Shown one piece after another: positions 1 to 10,072 of a stretch of 64,000 bases of DNA. The DNA is taken from the NCBI GenBank assembly GCA_039111635.1, contig JBCAQO010000014.1:558001-622000 (forward strand), given 5' to 3'. The notes beneath the pieces are model-generated. The model was not told where the DNA came from, ran no database searches, and saw only the letters and a list, made by a program, of their open reading frames with translations. The DNA is from Heterobasidion occidentale. Lineage: Eukaryota > Basidiomycota > Agaricomycetes > Russulales > Bondarzewiaceae. Numbering within the stretch: position 1 is the first letter of the stretch; every line of letters begins with the position of its first letter. A program made the translations under genes and the position numbers.

Positions 1-620
1 GACAGTCCAAAGCTCTGATGAAGGCTGACATACCGGGCAGTCTGTCCAGCTTTCGAGTGACCGGTCGTTGGATGGTTCAACGGTCTCCACTTGATGCCAC
101 CACCGCCAACGTCAAACCGAGAAGTGTTTGATGAAGACACAAGGTCATACCAGGAACATATTGATACCCTCCGAGTGGAGCAACGACTTGAGATCCGTTG
201 GCCAGCGTGATGCTGTTCTTCTCAGTCGGTGGGAACAAACCTTGAAGCAACGCAATGGCAGAGTCGAAAACCGCACGACCTTCGCCCCCGTTTTTGATGC
301 GCACTTGCACTTGATTCGTATCGACAAGATCCGTACGGACCCCATGAATGAAGGAAGGAGAGGAGGGTGTGAAGTACTCCTTGCGAAGGTATGAGCCGAG
401 CTGATGAGATTGAACCTGCCGATCACAGTTGTTGGTCAGTTTGTCTTTAAAAAGATCAAGGATATGAAGGAAGAGAATGAATCGAAAGAAGATCAGTTAC
501 CTCTCCCAAAGGTGTGCACTCCGTGTGCGAACTCTTGTAGTTCTTCGTGTCTTGAGAATACTCGAGTCGGTCGCCGTTGCGAGCAACTACGACGACGCCG
601 CGGACTGTAGGGTGCGACAT
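1..620 (-). CDS. Histidine phosphatase (acid phosphatase-like) family protein, N-terminal part, runs off the window edge
   Basis: Three exons fit one reading frame: 620-501, 415-151 and 89-34, with introns 500-416, 150-90 and one starting at 33. The start ATG at 620 lies about 90 bp below a TATA box and begins MSHPTVRGVVVVARNGDR. This N-terminal beta strand followed by RxGxR is the phosphohistidine motif position of the histidine acid phosphatase / lysophosphatidic acid phosphatase branch. Later segments VQSHQLGSYLRKEYF, DSAIALLQGLFPP and GGYQYVPVETVEPSNDR match my memory of fungal proteins annotated as phosphoglycerate mutase-like. The catalytic His of the usual RHG is Asn here (RNG), so hydrolase activity is uncertain. 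The C-terminal HD/HAE motif lies outside the window. The family call is fairly secure; substrate and localisation are unknown. Confidence 0.7.
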
Positions 621-710
621 ATCGGTGATGTATGAGGCAATAATGTAAGAGGGGGTATGAGCGAACTCGAGTAGACTGCAAGTCTGAGGAGCCTTGACCT
701 CCAACGAGCC

Positions 711-720
711 CTTTATATAT
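711..720 (-). promoter_or_regulatory. TATA box of the phosphatase-like gene
   Basis: On the minus strand the sequence reads ATATATAAAG, about 90 bp upstream of the chosen ATG at 620. That spacing suits a fungal TATA element and supports the short N-terminus over an in-frame upstream extension through the repeat. Confidence 0.55.
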
Positions 721-721
721 A

Positions 722-780
722 CCACACTCGGTGGCTCTGCCACACTCGGTGACCCTGCCACACTCGGTGACCCTGCCACA
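722..780. repeat. 18-bp tandem repeat just upstream of the TATA box
   Basis: Units at 722-739, 740-757 and 758-775 follow CCACACTCGGTGACCCTG; the first differs by two bases (GGCTCTG instead of GACCCTG). A further partial unit follows. The array directly abuts the TATA box of the phosphatase-like gene, so its copy number would change the distance to any upstream activator site. Confidence 0.85.
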
Positions 781-1514
781 TGGAGGGTGGCGGCGAGCTG
801 TTGTGTGCAAAGAAGAGAGGTTTCATGTGATGTAGAGGGGGGAACGCTAGCTGAGCTCGATGCAAGGCGACATTAACAGGCTGATCGCACGCGCGGAGAT
901 CATGCGCATTGATACCATGAACCGGCCATGCAGAGTACAGCAAAGGCGCTAGGTCCATCTTTGCTCAAATGCTTGGGCACTCAGGAAGGGCAAGCTCCTG
1001 AAGTCGCAGAGGAAGAGGTCCATTCAATATCTGTGCACACAATCGTGAAGGGACAAAAGGTAAGGTCTCGCGGATGTCACCGGGTTCTAGGCAGGAACAC
1101 AAGATGCCGTAAATGTCAGAAAACATGTCCAAAACGATGTCGATGCAAGAGCGTGGTGTCGCCTGCAAGCACTAGGGGCGTTGAAAACACGAGCTCTATG
1201 ACTATCCTTTATACCACATCGTTCAAGAATTGGCAATGAGAGTAGAAGATGTGCATACCAAGCCATTCCCTCACAGCACGTGGATAATGGAAAGCATCTG
1301 TCTGAAAGATTAACAGACCAGAAGGCTTTCTCGTCAAAAGTGAATGAGATGACAAAAAAGAGCGCGAAATTGAAGGGTTCTTCGCACGTGTGAGACATGA
1401 GTAGACCAACATCCATCAAAGCTGTATTCGAAGCATGGTCAGCTGTACGAGAAGAGCAGGTAGCAGGCACACTCCATCATCCAAGGACTCACATAGTGTT
1501 CCTACATTCAGCCA
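781..1514. other. Intergenic stretch with no supported gene
   Basis: This separates the 3' end of SRP72 from the promoter of the phosphatase-like gene. Short minus-strand ORFs of 67-127 codons occur in three different frames, but no splice path joins them into a recognisable product and no conserved motif was seen. It probably holds the SRP72 3' UTR and upstream regulatory DNA. Confidence 0.5.
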
Positions 1515-2628
1515 TCATTTCTTTTTCTTTCCCCTTGTGTTTCCGCCGCCTCCACTTCTGCTTTGTCCCCCGGCACCACTTGCACCACTGCTTTCTACCA
1601 CCCCTTGCGTGGCCCCTCCGCCCCCACCACCCCTTCTCTTGCTCCTTGCCTGCACAAACGTCGATCGCTCCGTCTTCTTTAACCAACGTTCCGGATCGGG
1701 AGCTGGCGTAACGCCGGGGACAACTCCGACAGGTACACGGCGTGTGCGCACTTTCTTCGGTTTCAGTTTCATCATCTTCTCTTCGGCAGATGGCGCATTT
1801 GCCAAGGGCAATAGTGAGCTAGTCGGCTGTACAGGAGGTTGGGACGTCTCAAGGCTATTCGTGATGGACATCGGAAGTTGGTCGAGGACGCGGAGGTAGT
1901 CAGTGTTGATAAAATCCAGATGTCGTTGGGATGCTTGGAGATTCGTGACGATATCGGAGTGCTCCTCAGTTTGCTGCGTGGAACGATCGGGACTGAATGC
2001 ACAAGTGAACGGGGAAATAGACGCACCGGATCGGCCGTATCTAGAAGCTGGTTATACAGGTCGAAAGCGGCGTGGTAAGATCCTTGACGGTAACTCTGCG
2101 GAAAACATGAGGAGAATTAAGCGCGAATGCATACAAGCACCCATACCAGCTGCGCTTCCAGATGTAAAACTCCTCGATCGTCCACATTTGACTGCTTGAT
2201 GTCATTCAATATTTGGGATGCCTCCGATTCGCGTTGCAAACGATATAGCGAATAGGCCTTCTCAAAAGCACCTTCGGAGGATGACCCAAGAGATTCCAAC
2301 AAAGTCAGAGCGGCGCTGTATTGCTCGATTTGCAGGAGAAGAAAGAGCTTGGCTTGCAGCGCATCCTTATCCTTCGGGTCTAGCCGCAGAACTGCAGGAA
2401 CAGGCGGTTTGGATGAAAAGAAATCAAATGAAAGCTTAAACACGCACTCTTGTCGCATGTCTTGACTGCATTCGTGAAGTGACCGCCGTCGATCTGAGCA
2501 CACAGTGAATTAAACAGGCGCTTCAGGCGCTCTGAGACAGGGAGAGGCTGCTTGTTCGATGCTTTCTTCCTCACGTCCTTGAGGGATGGCGCAGATTTCT
2601 TGGATGGTCCCAAAGGCTTTGGAGGCAT
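1515..2628 (-). CDS. SRP72: Signal recognition particle subunit SRP72, unusually short
   Basis: The SRP72 subunit of the cytosolic signal recognition particle binds SRP RNA with SRP68 during co-translational targeting to the ER. Exons 2628-2448, 2391-2147, 2095-2027 and 1973-1515 join in frame to 317 aa. The start MPPKPLGPSKK is the only ATG at the head of the open frame. Residues about 25-200 carry TPR-like helices (ILRLDPKDKDALQAKLFLL, SYRQGSYHAAFDLYNQLL). The C-terminus has the RNA-binding signature PAPDPERWLKKTERS, then a Gly/Lys-rich tail ending GKKKK. Fungal SRP72 is usually around 600 aa; here the middle TPR block between the EEHSDIVTNLQ region and the PDPERW motif is missing, with no frame break. 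Identity is secure. The short length is either real or hides an assembly gap. Head-to-head with the pinin-domain gene. Confidence 0.9.
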
Positions 2629-2759
2629 TACAGCCGTCGTCGTCGAGAGCGATGAGCAAACTCAGATGTGCTACGTGAGGCTACGCGTCGTTCTAATCAA
2701 ATTCGAACTCCGCCTATTCTTGTCTCAAGCTGTCTCTTGCTACCATTACCGCCAGCGAA
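2629..2759. promoter_or_regulatory. Short bidirectional promoter between SRP72 and the pinin-domain gene
   Basis: The two start codons (2628 on -, 2760 on +) are only 131 bp apart and point away from each other, so transcription of both must start inside or very near this interval. No clear TATA element was seen; pyrimidine-rich stretches are present. Confidence 0.5.
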
Positions 2760-3977
2760 ATGTCTGCTGAAGAGTGTGTTTCTTCTCATATTTGGGCTAT
2801 TAAACACCTTTCTGATAGGCCACTAGACAAAATCGTGGCTCTACAGCCGAATTGCTGCAACCAGATGTCGACGCTCAAATGCAAGACAAGGACATCCCGA
2901 CCGGACCTGCGGCAATGGCAACTGGAACGAAGAAACGACCTCGCTTGGACCTCAACGTTGAATCCAGGGAGCGCAAACGCGGCAAAAGTATTTTTGGTAT
3001 AGTTCTTGGAACACTCAACAAGGCGAAGAAAGAAGATATCCAGAGAAATTCTAGCGAAGCGGTAAGCATGGGCCCCGTTTGACCTGCTTGTGCCTACTGA
3101 CACTATGCAACTTACCAGGGCAAGAAACGACAATTGATCGAACAAAGACTGCAAGACAAGATTCGAAAAGAAACCGACTCGGTCAGGAGAGCCGAAGAGG
3201 CAAAAAAGGACAAGACCATCGCGAACCGGAAGGAGGAGGAGCTGCAGCTTAACGATTCGATCGTATGTCATACTATCATGATGCACAACTTATCTTTCAA
3301 CTCTACGCTATTCATTCGTAGCACAAGCTTCGTCGGACACGACTACCACTTCTCTCCAATTTCCTTTCTACATCTGACGACATCCCACTCGACGACTCAG
3401 CACCCACATCGACACGCGCACCCTTATCGCCACCACCCCGTTCTCATCCACCACCCTTGTTCTATCTCCCTGTCACTCTCCTTCCATCTCAAGAAGCTTT
3501 CCTTGCCAAGCGCAAAACTGAAGTACGTGCCACCAAGTTCTGATGATATGCAGGAAATGGGAAGTTGAAACTTGTCCTGCGCGCAGGTCAAAGAAGCTGC
3601 TGAAACAGAGTGGAGCACTTTCCGCGCCGGCCGGACCGCCGGTATTGAAGAGATCGCACACTCCGGCATCGTGTCGCAGAGGAAGAGGCTCGTAAAAAAG
3701 CCGAACGGGAGGCCAACAAGCAGCAAGCGAAAGAAGGGACACGGGGGCTGACATCGTTTCACCGCGTAGAGACGAGTCCCATGCTGTACCCTCAACCGAG
3801 AAGCGTGACGCTGATATGGACGTCGACGAGCCTCTCGCTGTTACCAATGGTAGTGAACCTGTGGAACGCGCGGATGAGGGCAGGAACGGAGCTGAGAAGG
3901 CTATTGCTGCCGAGTCTGAGCGGAAGGATGAGCCGGCGCCTATGCAGGCTGACGACGATGACGCGGTGGAGTATTGA
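2760..3977 (+). CDS. Pinin/SDK/MemA-domain splicing-associated protein, reading frame broken twice
   Basis: Pinin-family proteins are nuclear and associate with spliceosome/exon-junction components. Exons 2760-2775, 2847-3061, 3119-3262, 3322-3522 and 3587-3977 fit GT-AG introns. The product carries the conserved domain: KRPRLDLNVESRERKRGKS, then a coiled basic stretch (RQLIEQRLQDKIRKETDS), the proline-rich PPPRSHPPPLFYLPVTLLP, and SQEAFLAKRKTEVKEAAETEW. In the last exon the frame is lost near 3661 (after GIEEIA) and again in a G5 run at 3743-3747. Adding one base at each point would restore a Glu/Lys- then Asp/Glu-rich tail ending DDDDAVEY and a stop at 3977. As read, translation would stop early at 3750. 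This is either two sequencing/assembly deletions or recent decay. The 16-nt first exon is tentative. Confidence 0.8.
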
Positions 3978-4586
3978 TTTCCTTCAATGACTTGCGGCGG
4001 CTTTGGATGCTGAACAGTCCAAGGCTGACGCTCCTCGGGGGTGGTAAACTTCCAAAGGTAGTAGTGCTTTCATATCACCCCTTTCATCTGCTCATTTTAC
4101 ATGACTGCATCTGCATTTCTCATGTGTTTTGCTCTGTTCGATTCAATACGATGGTGCTTCAGTTATTGACGTCGCAATTGGTTGTACGTGCCCGCCCACC
4201 CGCCCGTGCCGCGCCGTTCCTGCCTGCTTCTGTTTCTTAGTAGGTGATCCTCCTCTTTCAGTATCACACCGCAAGCTATTCAAGCTATTGTATGGTCCGT
4301 CTACGTCTGCGGTTCGCAGATCCATCTCAGGTTCGGAGTATCCACCACTCGACTTTCAACTCCAAGCTCACTTCAATCGGAGCTGTCTAAGCAGTGAGGA
4401 TGAACGTTGCGCATGATTTTCCTTCATCTTGCTTATGTCCGGCGCGTCCGTGCATTGCTCCATGCTGAGTCCCGAGCAAGAGCAGCGACAAGTGGCGGCG
4501 CGTCAGAAAAATGAATACATCTTCCATCCGGGGTGATCATTCAGCTATCCACCGTAACGTTTCACTCTTTCACTGTGATATCTGAC
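3978..4586. other. Intergenic stretch with no supported gene
   Basis: This lies between the pinin-domain gene and the next tentative gene. It contains short plus-strand open stretches (for example after the ATG at 4292 and around 4460) that resemble no known family and could not be spliced into a convincing product. The pinin 3' UTR is expected in the first part. Confidence 0.4.
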
Positions 4587-5220
4587 ATGATAGAAAGTTC
4601 AACTGGGCCTTCCCTGCTGAATCCCATGTCCGCCAGTCAGTCTTTCGCATGGTCTGGTTTGTCTGATGGCCTTTGCTGTTCGGCTTGCGGGCTCGTGCGG
4701 TCGAAGTAAGTCTGATCTCCTTTGTTCTTCTGTGCCAAATTAGGCACTCATGGACTTCCGGTGGGGACATGTTTCAGGTCTCGCAATCCCGCTGGGTCTC
4801 TCGATACTCGCTGCATGATGTGCAGAACACACAGCTAGGTTCAGCGACCTGTCCGATTCGCCGTCGCGGACAGGAGAACCCTTGATTGTCATCCCACCAG
4901 ATGACGTCCACTCTGGCTCAAGCTCACCGTTCCGAGATACTCGCTCGATTGACATAGAACGGCGCCTCAGCGATACGTACAAAAACCGGGATTGGTCTGA
5001 GCTCGTAGCTTCTCCAATCGGTCTGCACCTTCTAGCTTCTCCAGACCTGTTCCGCCCAAACTGTCTAGCTCCAAGCCTCGACTCCCAAGAACTTTCTCCA
5101 GGCAAGCGCCCCATCGATGATCAATCCCCAACGATTCCCATGGCACATTCACATGCGCGCGCACATCCCCTGGCAGCGGACCTATTCTCGAGTCTGTGCT
5201 CTCCTAAGAACGTCTTCTGA
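4587..5220 (+). CDS. Hypothetical serine-rich protein, tentative gene model
   Basis: I do not recognise this protein. A model with exons 4587-4705, 4744-4760 (a 17-nt mini-exon) and 4835-5220 keeps phase across both introns and gives about 173 aa. It starts MIESSTGPSLLN, is rich in Ser and Pro, and ends SLCSPKNVF before a stop at 5218-5220. The last exon carries RFSDLSDSPSRTGEPLIVIP and a charged segment RSIDIERRLSDTYKNRDW. The donor at 4706 (GTAAGT) and acceptors are good, but the mini-exon is a weak point; an alternative longer second exon would shift the frame. There are no membrane segments or catalytic motifs. Support rests only on coherent composition and splice sites. Confidence 0.35.
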
Positions 5221-8200
5221 TGGTGGCTTAAGAATAAATTGGAGCTAAATGGCACGCGAGTTGCGGCGTTGGTCAGTCCCAGAGAGCCCCGGTACCCTGG
5301 AGGGCGGTTGCGGCTCATGTGCACCCGCGTTTCAAGTTGCCGTCTCTTTCCGTTGAATGTCTGAGACCGAAAGGTCTCTTTGGGTGTCGCCTGGTGTGAG
5401 AGGATGGTCCTCGCCTAATATCGGACGGACGTCTATCTAGTTCATCCAGTGTCAATCAGGTCATATCACCTCTCACATTGAACGACCGCTCTGAACTCTG
5501 CCTCGTATGCCATCTTCTTCAAGCTTCGAACTGCCTGTGCCGAAACAACTGCAATGGACTTGCTTTTCAATCAATGTCCCTCTTTGCACCCCACAACCCC
5601 ATTTGTCCAGCACATGACGACAAGACAGCTTGGTGTCCAGTGGAGCTTCTTGCTCCCATAATCGTTCAATTGCAGGGCGACCAGGAGTATCAAGAGCCTG
5701 AACGACACAGAGTGCGACAATCCCGCCGCATTCTCTCCACCGCATCAAGCAATCGTCCACTTCGTCCCCCGGCCTGCCCCCCTTGGATGCGGCGGATCGC
5801 ACGATCCCATGAAGTTGTTCGATCGACACGTCCCAACTTTACCCTCAGGCCCACCGAGAAGGTTCGGCATTCGCACGGAACAGATAGCGCAAGTGCGGTG
5901 CACTCCCATCGGCGCTAGCCAGGAGTACCCTCACGAGCACCGCTCCCCGTCGCAACTCTTTCTCCGGCTTGGCTTGACCGCATATGGAACAGTCTGCGCG
6001 AGCCTTCCACAGCGGAATCCCGAAATATATACACAAACAGAGATGCAAACAGAACAATCTTCTTCTCGACATTCGAGATGCGTGGTCCCCCACGTACACG
6101 CGCCCTTTGCGCCACCCCGTCCAGCAAGCGTCACTCGTCGCGCATTTTTTCGCCTCGATCCGTTCAGAAGGCGCCGCGCATCGTGCCTCGCCTGCCGACC
6201 TCGGTTCTCCCCTGCGGCTTTCCCCATTTCAGCAGGGCCTTGCCCACCCTGGCACCGGACACGATCACGCTCGCCATCGGGCCCCGCGTGCTGTAATCGC
6301 ACTCCCCTTGCGTCCCGATCCCAGCTGCCAAGGCACTGTATTCCCCAGCAGGCCCCAGGCCTCCCTCGCTCCCTCGCCACACGCGCCCTGCGATACGCTC
6401 GGGTGCACCAATCGCACTAATCCCCCAATCGATTCCAAACTCGGGTATCCCTCTGTACCCGATCCCCGACATAACCACGTTTGCCTACCGCCGACCCTCG
6501 CCCGCTTGCGAGGCTCCGTAGTATTGGTAAACGCGACGCCTCTGCCCTTGTACTCCATGGAGCAACCGTGGCCGCGTTCTGCACCCCCCTTGCGCGGCGA
6601 CAGCGCAGCCGATCGGTCGACCATCGATACGCTTTCGAAATTGACCCAGAAGGCGAGACGCATTTCTGGAATCCAGACGTCGTCCTGAATGCGCCCGCGA
6701 CGGACCCCAGCCCCTCCTCGCCCAGCCAATGTGGTCGCTCGCCCGCCGGCCGTACGTATACAATACATACGCGGGACGCAGAAGCGCGCGCGGTTCGTGT
6801 AGCAAGTAAGTAAGCGAAGCGTACCGAGTGCCACAGCCGCTCTGTCGAATTCATCCGGGCCTTCTTTCATTAAGCATTCATTTGCACAATTGTGCCCAGG
6901 GAGCCCAGAACGCCGCCTGTCCCATGCCCACGCCCACATACCCATGTGTGTATGTGCCCGGCGCGGCCTGCTTGACTGCCCCTTCTGCCGCGTCCGCTTC
7001 TGCTTCTGCCCCGAATCGCGCAAAGAAGCCATCATGGTCATTATGGGCATGCCGTATCGCCCATCGAGATTCTTTGCACGATCTCCCCCTGCCAGCGTTT
7101 AGCCCCATCATGGACTGACAGCTGTGATCACGACAACGGCAGCGGCGACGACGACGATCGCGCAGCGCGTGCTCCCAACTCCCTCCTTCCGGCGTTCTAC
7201 TGGCCCAACCAACGAGCACGGCGCACGCCGCGTCCCCCCACCTCTGCTCCCGACGCGCTCGCGAACCCGAACCGAACGCTCCCCCACGCTGGCGCCGCAC
7301 CGCGCCGCGCCGCGAGCACTCCAGACTCGGGCACGGCGGGCGGGGCAAATCTGACCCCATTTCCCCGCCAATCTCCCGCGGCGGTGCGACGCGGGGGAAG
7401 GGCAGGTGACCCGGTGACCCTCGCGCGCGCCCGCGCTCCCACGCGGGACCCAGCCGAGCGGATCCGACCCATTTACCGCGGCCCGTTCCGCTGCTCGCGC
7501 CAGGACTCGCACACAGTCATCGGCCGTCACCACCACCACCATCTTGCCATCACTTCCAGGCATTCAATTATCGTCGGCGAATCAGGATCCCGGCCGTGAG
7601 TAAGGGACCGCACAGGGCCGTCCGGCCAGATGGAGCCCAGGCCCGCTGTGTAATCAGGCCGTAGGGCACACCACGCGCACTAATCAAGCACGCCTGCCCG
7701 CTTAGCAGTGCGCTTGGCCGAATGGGCAGCGCAGATTGCGTCGCCGAGGTGCGCAGCGGACGCCAGTCCGGGCGTTGTGTATTGCATTTACTGCTGCCCC
7801 GCTGAACGATAAAGAACGGCCGGCCGAGCGACTAGTGAGCCCCCGCTGGCACGAGGCGCGATAGACGCCGGACGCGGGCGGGCGGGACGGGAGGAGAACG
7901 GCTCCGGCGAGCTTTTGTATATCATATTTTTACCAGACGGGCGATCGCGAGGGCGAGTAGAGTACGTAGAGTACGTAGAGTACTGTGCGGGTAACGTCAC
8001 GAAGTATATATATACATTTCACGACGGCGACGCGCATGTCCGTCGCCCGTCGTCCATCGTCCATCGTCCAGGGGCTCCAGCAGACAGCCGCAACCACGAT
8101 ACTTGTACAGCGGCGATGCGCGATGCGCGGGCGCAACAAGACGCAGGACAAGACGAGACGCGACGCCAATGCTGATATTGATACGAATACGAATAAGACA

Positions 8201-9702
8201 CTAGAACACGCGCGCGTGGCGGCTATATACGACTTTCTCCACGGGCGACGACGACGACGGTGCCGCGCCGTGCCCGGGAGGATATACAGTAACTTTGTAA
8301 TAAGTGAGGGAAGAACATTCGAGCAAGTGAGCAAGCAGTGAGAATAAGAGACCTATGGATGAGCTATGATGAGCTGTGGCAGATGATGGGGGCGATGCAG
8401 AGCTGATATGGACAGACGGGGGCAAGGTGGAATTAATACGATGGATGGATCGGGAGGGGAGGAGGTCGGGCAAAGCAAGACGACCGCGGTGGCGATGATC
8501 GATCGAACAGAAGAACAGAGGGACAGACAGAGGACGAACATGCAGATACTAGAGTAACACACCGACGGGAGTCAAATCAAACAAGCTGCGAGCAGACACA
8601 CAAAAACACAAAAACACAAAAACAAAAAACACACGCGCAAACAAAACACACAACACAGAAGCAGAGAGAGAGAGAGAAATGGCGAAACAAAGAGGCCCGA
8701 GCAAACGAAACACAGACCGTCCGATCGGCGAGCGGCGCGAGACGGGCGGGCGGGCGGGCATACGCGGACGAGACGCAGATATATGCAGACATGCGATAAT
8801 GCGACAGGGCAGGGAGCGGGCAGTGGTGCAGGCGAGCGAGCAAGCGGGCGACGAGGCGCACGGGGGTATGGCTACAAAAAAAAACGAATCTATGCACGGG
8901 CAGCGTTGGCGCTGGTGCTGGAGGTGCGAGCGGGGATCAAGCGAGGGAAACTGCAAAGGCAAGCGGAGGGGCAAGCTAAGGGACGGGAGAAGCATACACC
9001 GCGCACCAAAGCGGCGGCGGACGACGACGAAAACAGGGGAGAGGGGGGCATACACACAGCTGGAGAGCTCGAGCTCAACGGACCAAAGACACAATACCGA
9101 GCACGGGTCACGGAGGAGAAAAAGACGCGGCCGGACAAGAACGAAAACGCAAGTCAAAGCAAGCCAAAGCAAAAAAAAAAAGATGGGGAGATGCCGGTGC
9201 TGAGCGCTGAGCGCTGATGGGAACACGATGGGAACGCGGATGGGTCGCGGACGGGGACGACGGGGGACGACGGGGCGCACATGGACGCATGGAACATACG
9301 GAACAGCGCATACTGGGCGAGTCGGCGACTCGCTGGGCCTTCACGCGCGCTCCGCACCGACCGATGCCGATCCTGATCCTTCCTAGTGATGATGCTGCTG
9401 GCGATGCTGGTGCGGGTCCTGACGCTGATACTGGTGCGCGCCGATGGCTGATGCTGATGCTGATGCTGACGACGGCTCAGCGCTCATCGCCCAGGGCACA
9501 ACAGCGGAACGAGACCTAAAATAAAACCAACAACAGGAAAAAAAGAATCGAGGAACGGGGCGGAACGCGCCCGAGGGGTGCGCACGATCAAGCGAGCGAC
9601 GGCAGGCGACAATCAGACGATCGACGATCAGAGGCAGACAGCGCGCGGCGACGATCAGCTACGATCAGGGTGCCAGGGTGTCAGGGCGCTGTGAGGGCGA
9701 AA

Positions 9703-9774
9703 AGGCGAAGGGCGAAGGGCGAATGGCGAATGGCGAATGGCGAATGGCGAATGGCGAATGGCGAATGGCGAGTG
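9703..9774. repeat. Heptanucleotide repeat GCGAATG
   Basis: Seven consecutive GCGAATG units run from 9719 to 9767, preceded by two GGCGAAG-type units and followed by GCGAGTG. The copies are almost perfect, suggesting recent slippage. The array is about 300 bp beyond the TEA factor stop codon, so it may be transcribed in the 3' UTR. Confidence 0.9.
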
Positions 9775-9886
9775 CGGATGCGGAAGGCGAAAGGGGAAAG
9801 AGAAGGAGGGGACAGCAGAAAGGCGAATGCGAAAGCGGAAAGGCAGTGCGGCGGGAGAATGGCGAACAAATGCGGAGCGAGCGGGC

Positions 9887-9934
9887 GGGCGAGCGAGCGA
9901 GCGAGCGAGACAGACAGACAGACAGACAGACAGA
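9887..9934. repeat. GAGC and GACA tetranucleotide microsatellites
   Basis: A run of GAGC/CGAG units at about 9889-9909 passes directly into about six GACA units (9909-9933). These are simple sequence repeats in the gene-free flank of the TEA gene; no function is implied. Confidence 0.85.
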
Positions 9935-10072
9935 TGGACCGAGCGAGAGCGAGGGACGGCGAGAGACGGAATAAAGACGGTGAAGACGGCGAGACGACGG
10001 CAACGACAACGAGGCAGAGACGGCACAACCAAACGAAAACGCGCGCGCGCGCCCGTCCGTCCGTCCGTCCGC

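Larger units (their letters stand above)
5221..10072. other. GC-rich gene-free region downstream of the TEA factor gene
   Basis: No conserved protein, tRNA or rRNA could be recognised in about 4.9 kb. Numerous overlapping ORFs on both strands are of the kind GC-rich DNA produces. They are rich in Arg, Pro, Ala and His, and opposite frames are open at the same time. One minus-strand ORF at 5473-5829 has a more ordinary composition but no family resemblance. The section from about 7.9 to 10.07 kb is dominated by simple repeats, including short GTAGAGTAC repeats near 7,965, A/C-rich DNA near 8,590-8,660, heptamers and tetramers. It may hold the TEA 3' UTR and possibly non-coding RNA. Confidence 0.5.

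Noticed and set aside
965..1470. Possible minus-strand exons (DIVLDMFSDIYGILCSCLEP and neighbours)
   Set aside because: Composition is protein-like, but the pieces are in three frames with no consistent splice path, start or known motif.
5473..5829. 118-codon minus-strand ORF with ordinary composition
   Set aside because: No ATG start, no family resemblance, and the opposite strand is also open; not enough to call a gene.
8570..9780. Regular short repeats resembling a CRISPR array
   Set aside because: Units are 4-10 bp and directly tandem without unique spacers; the host is eukaryotic.
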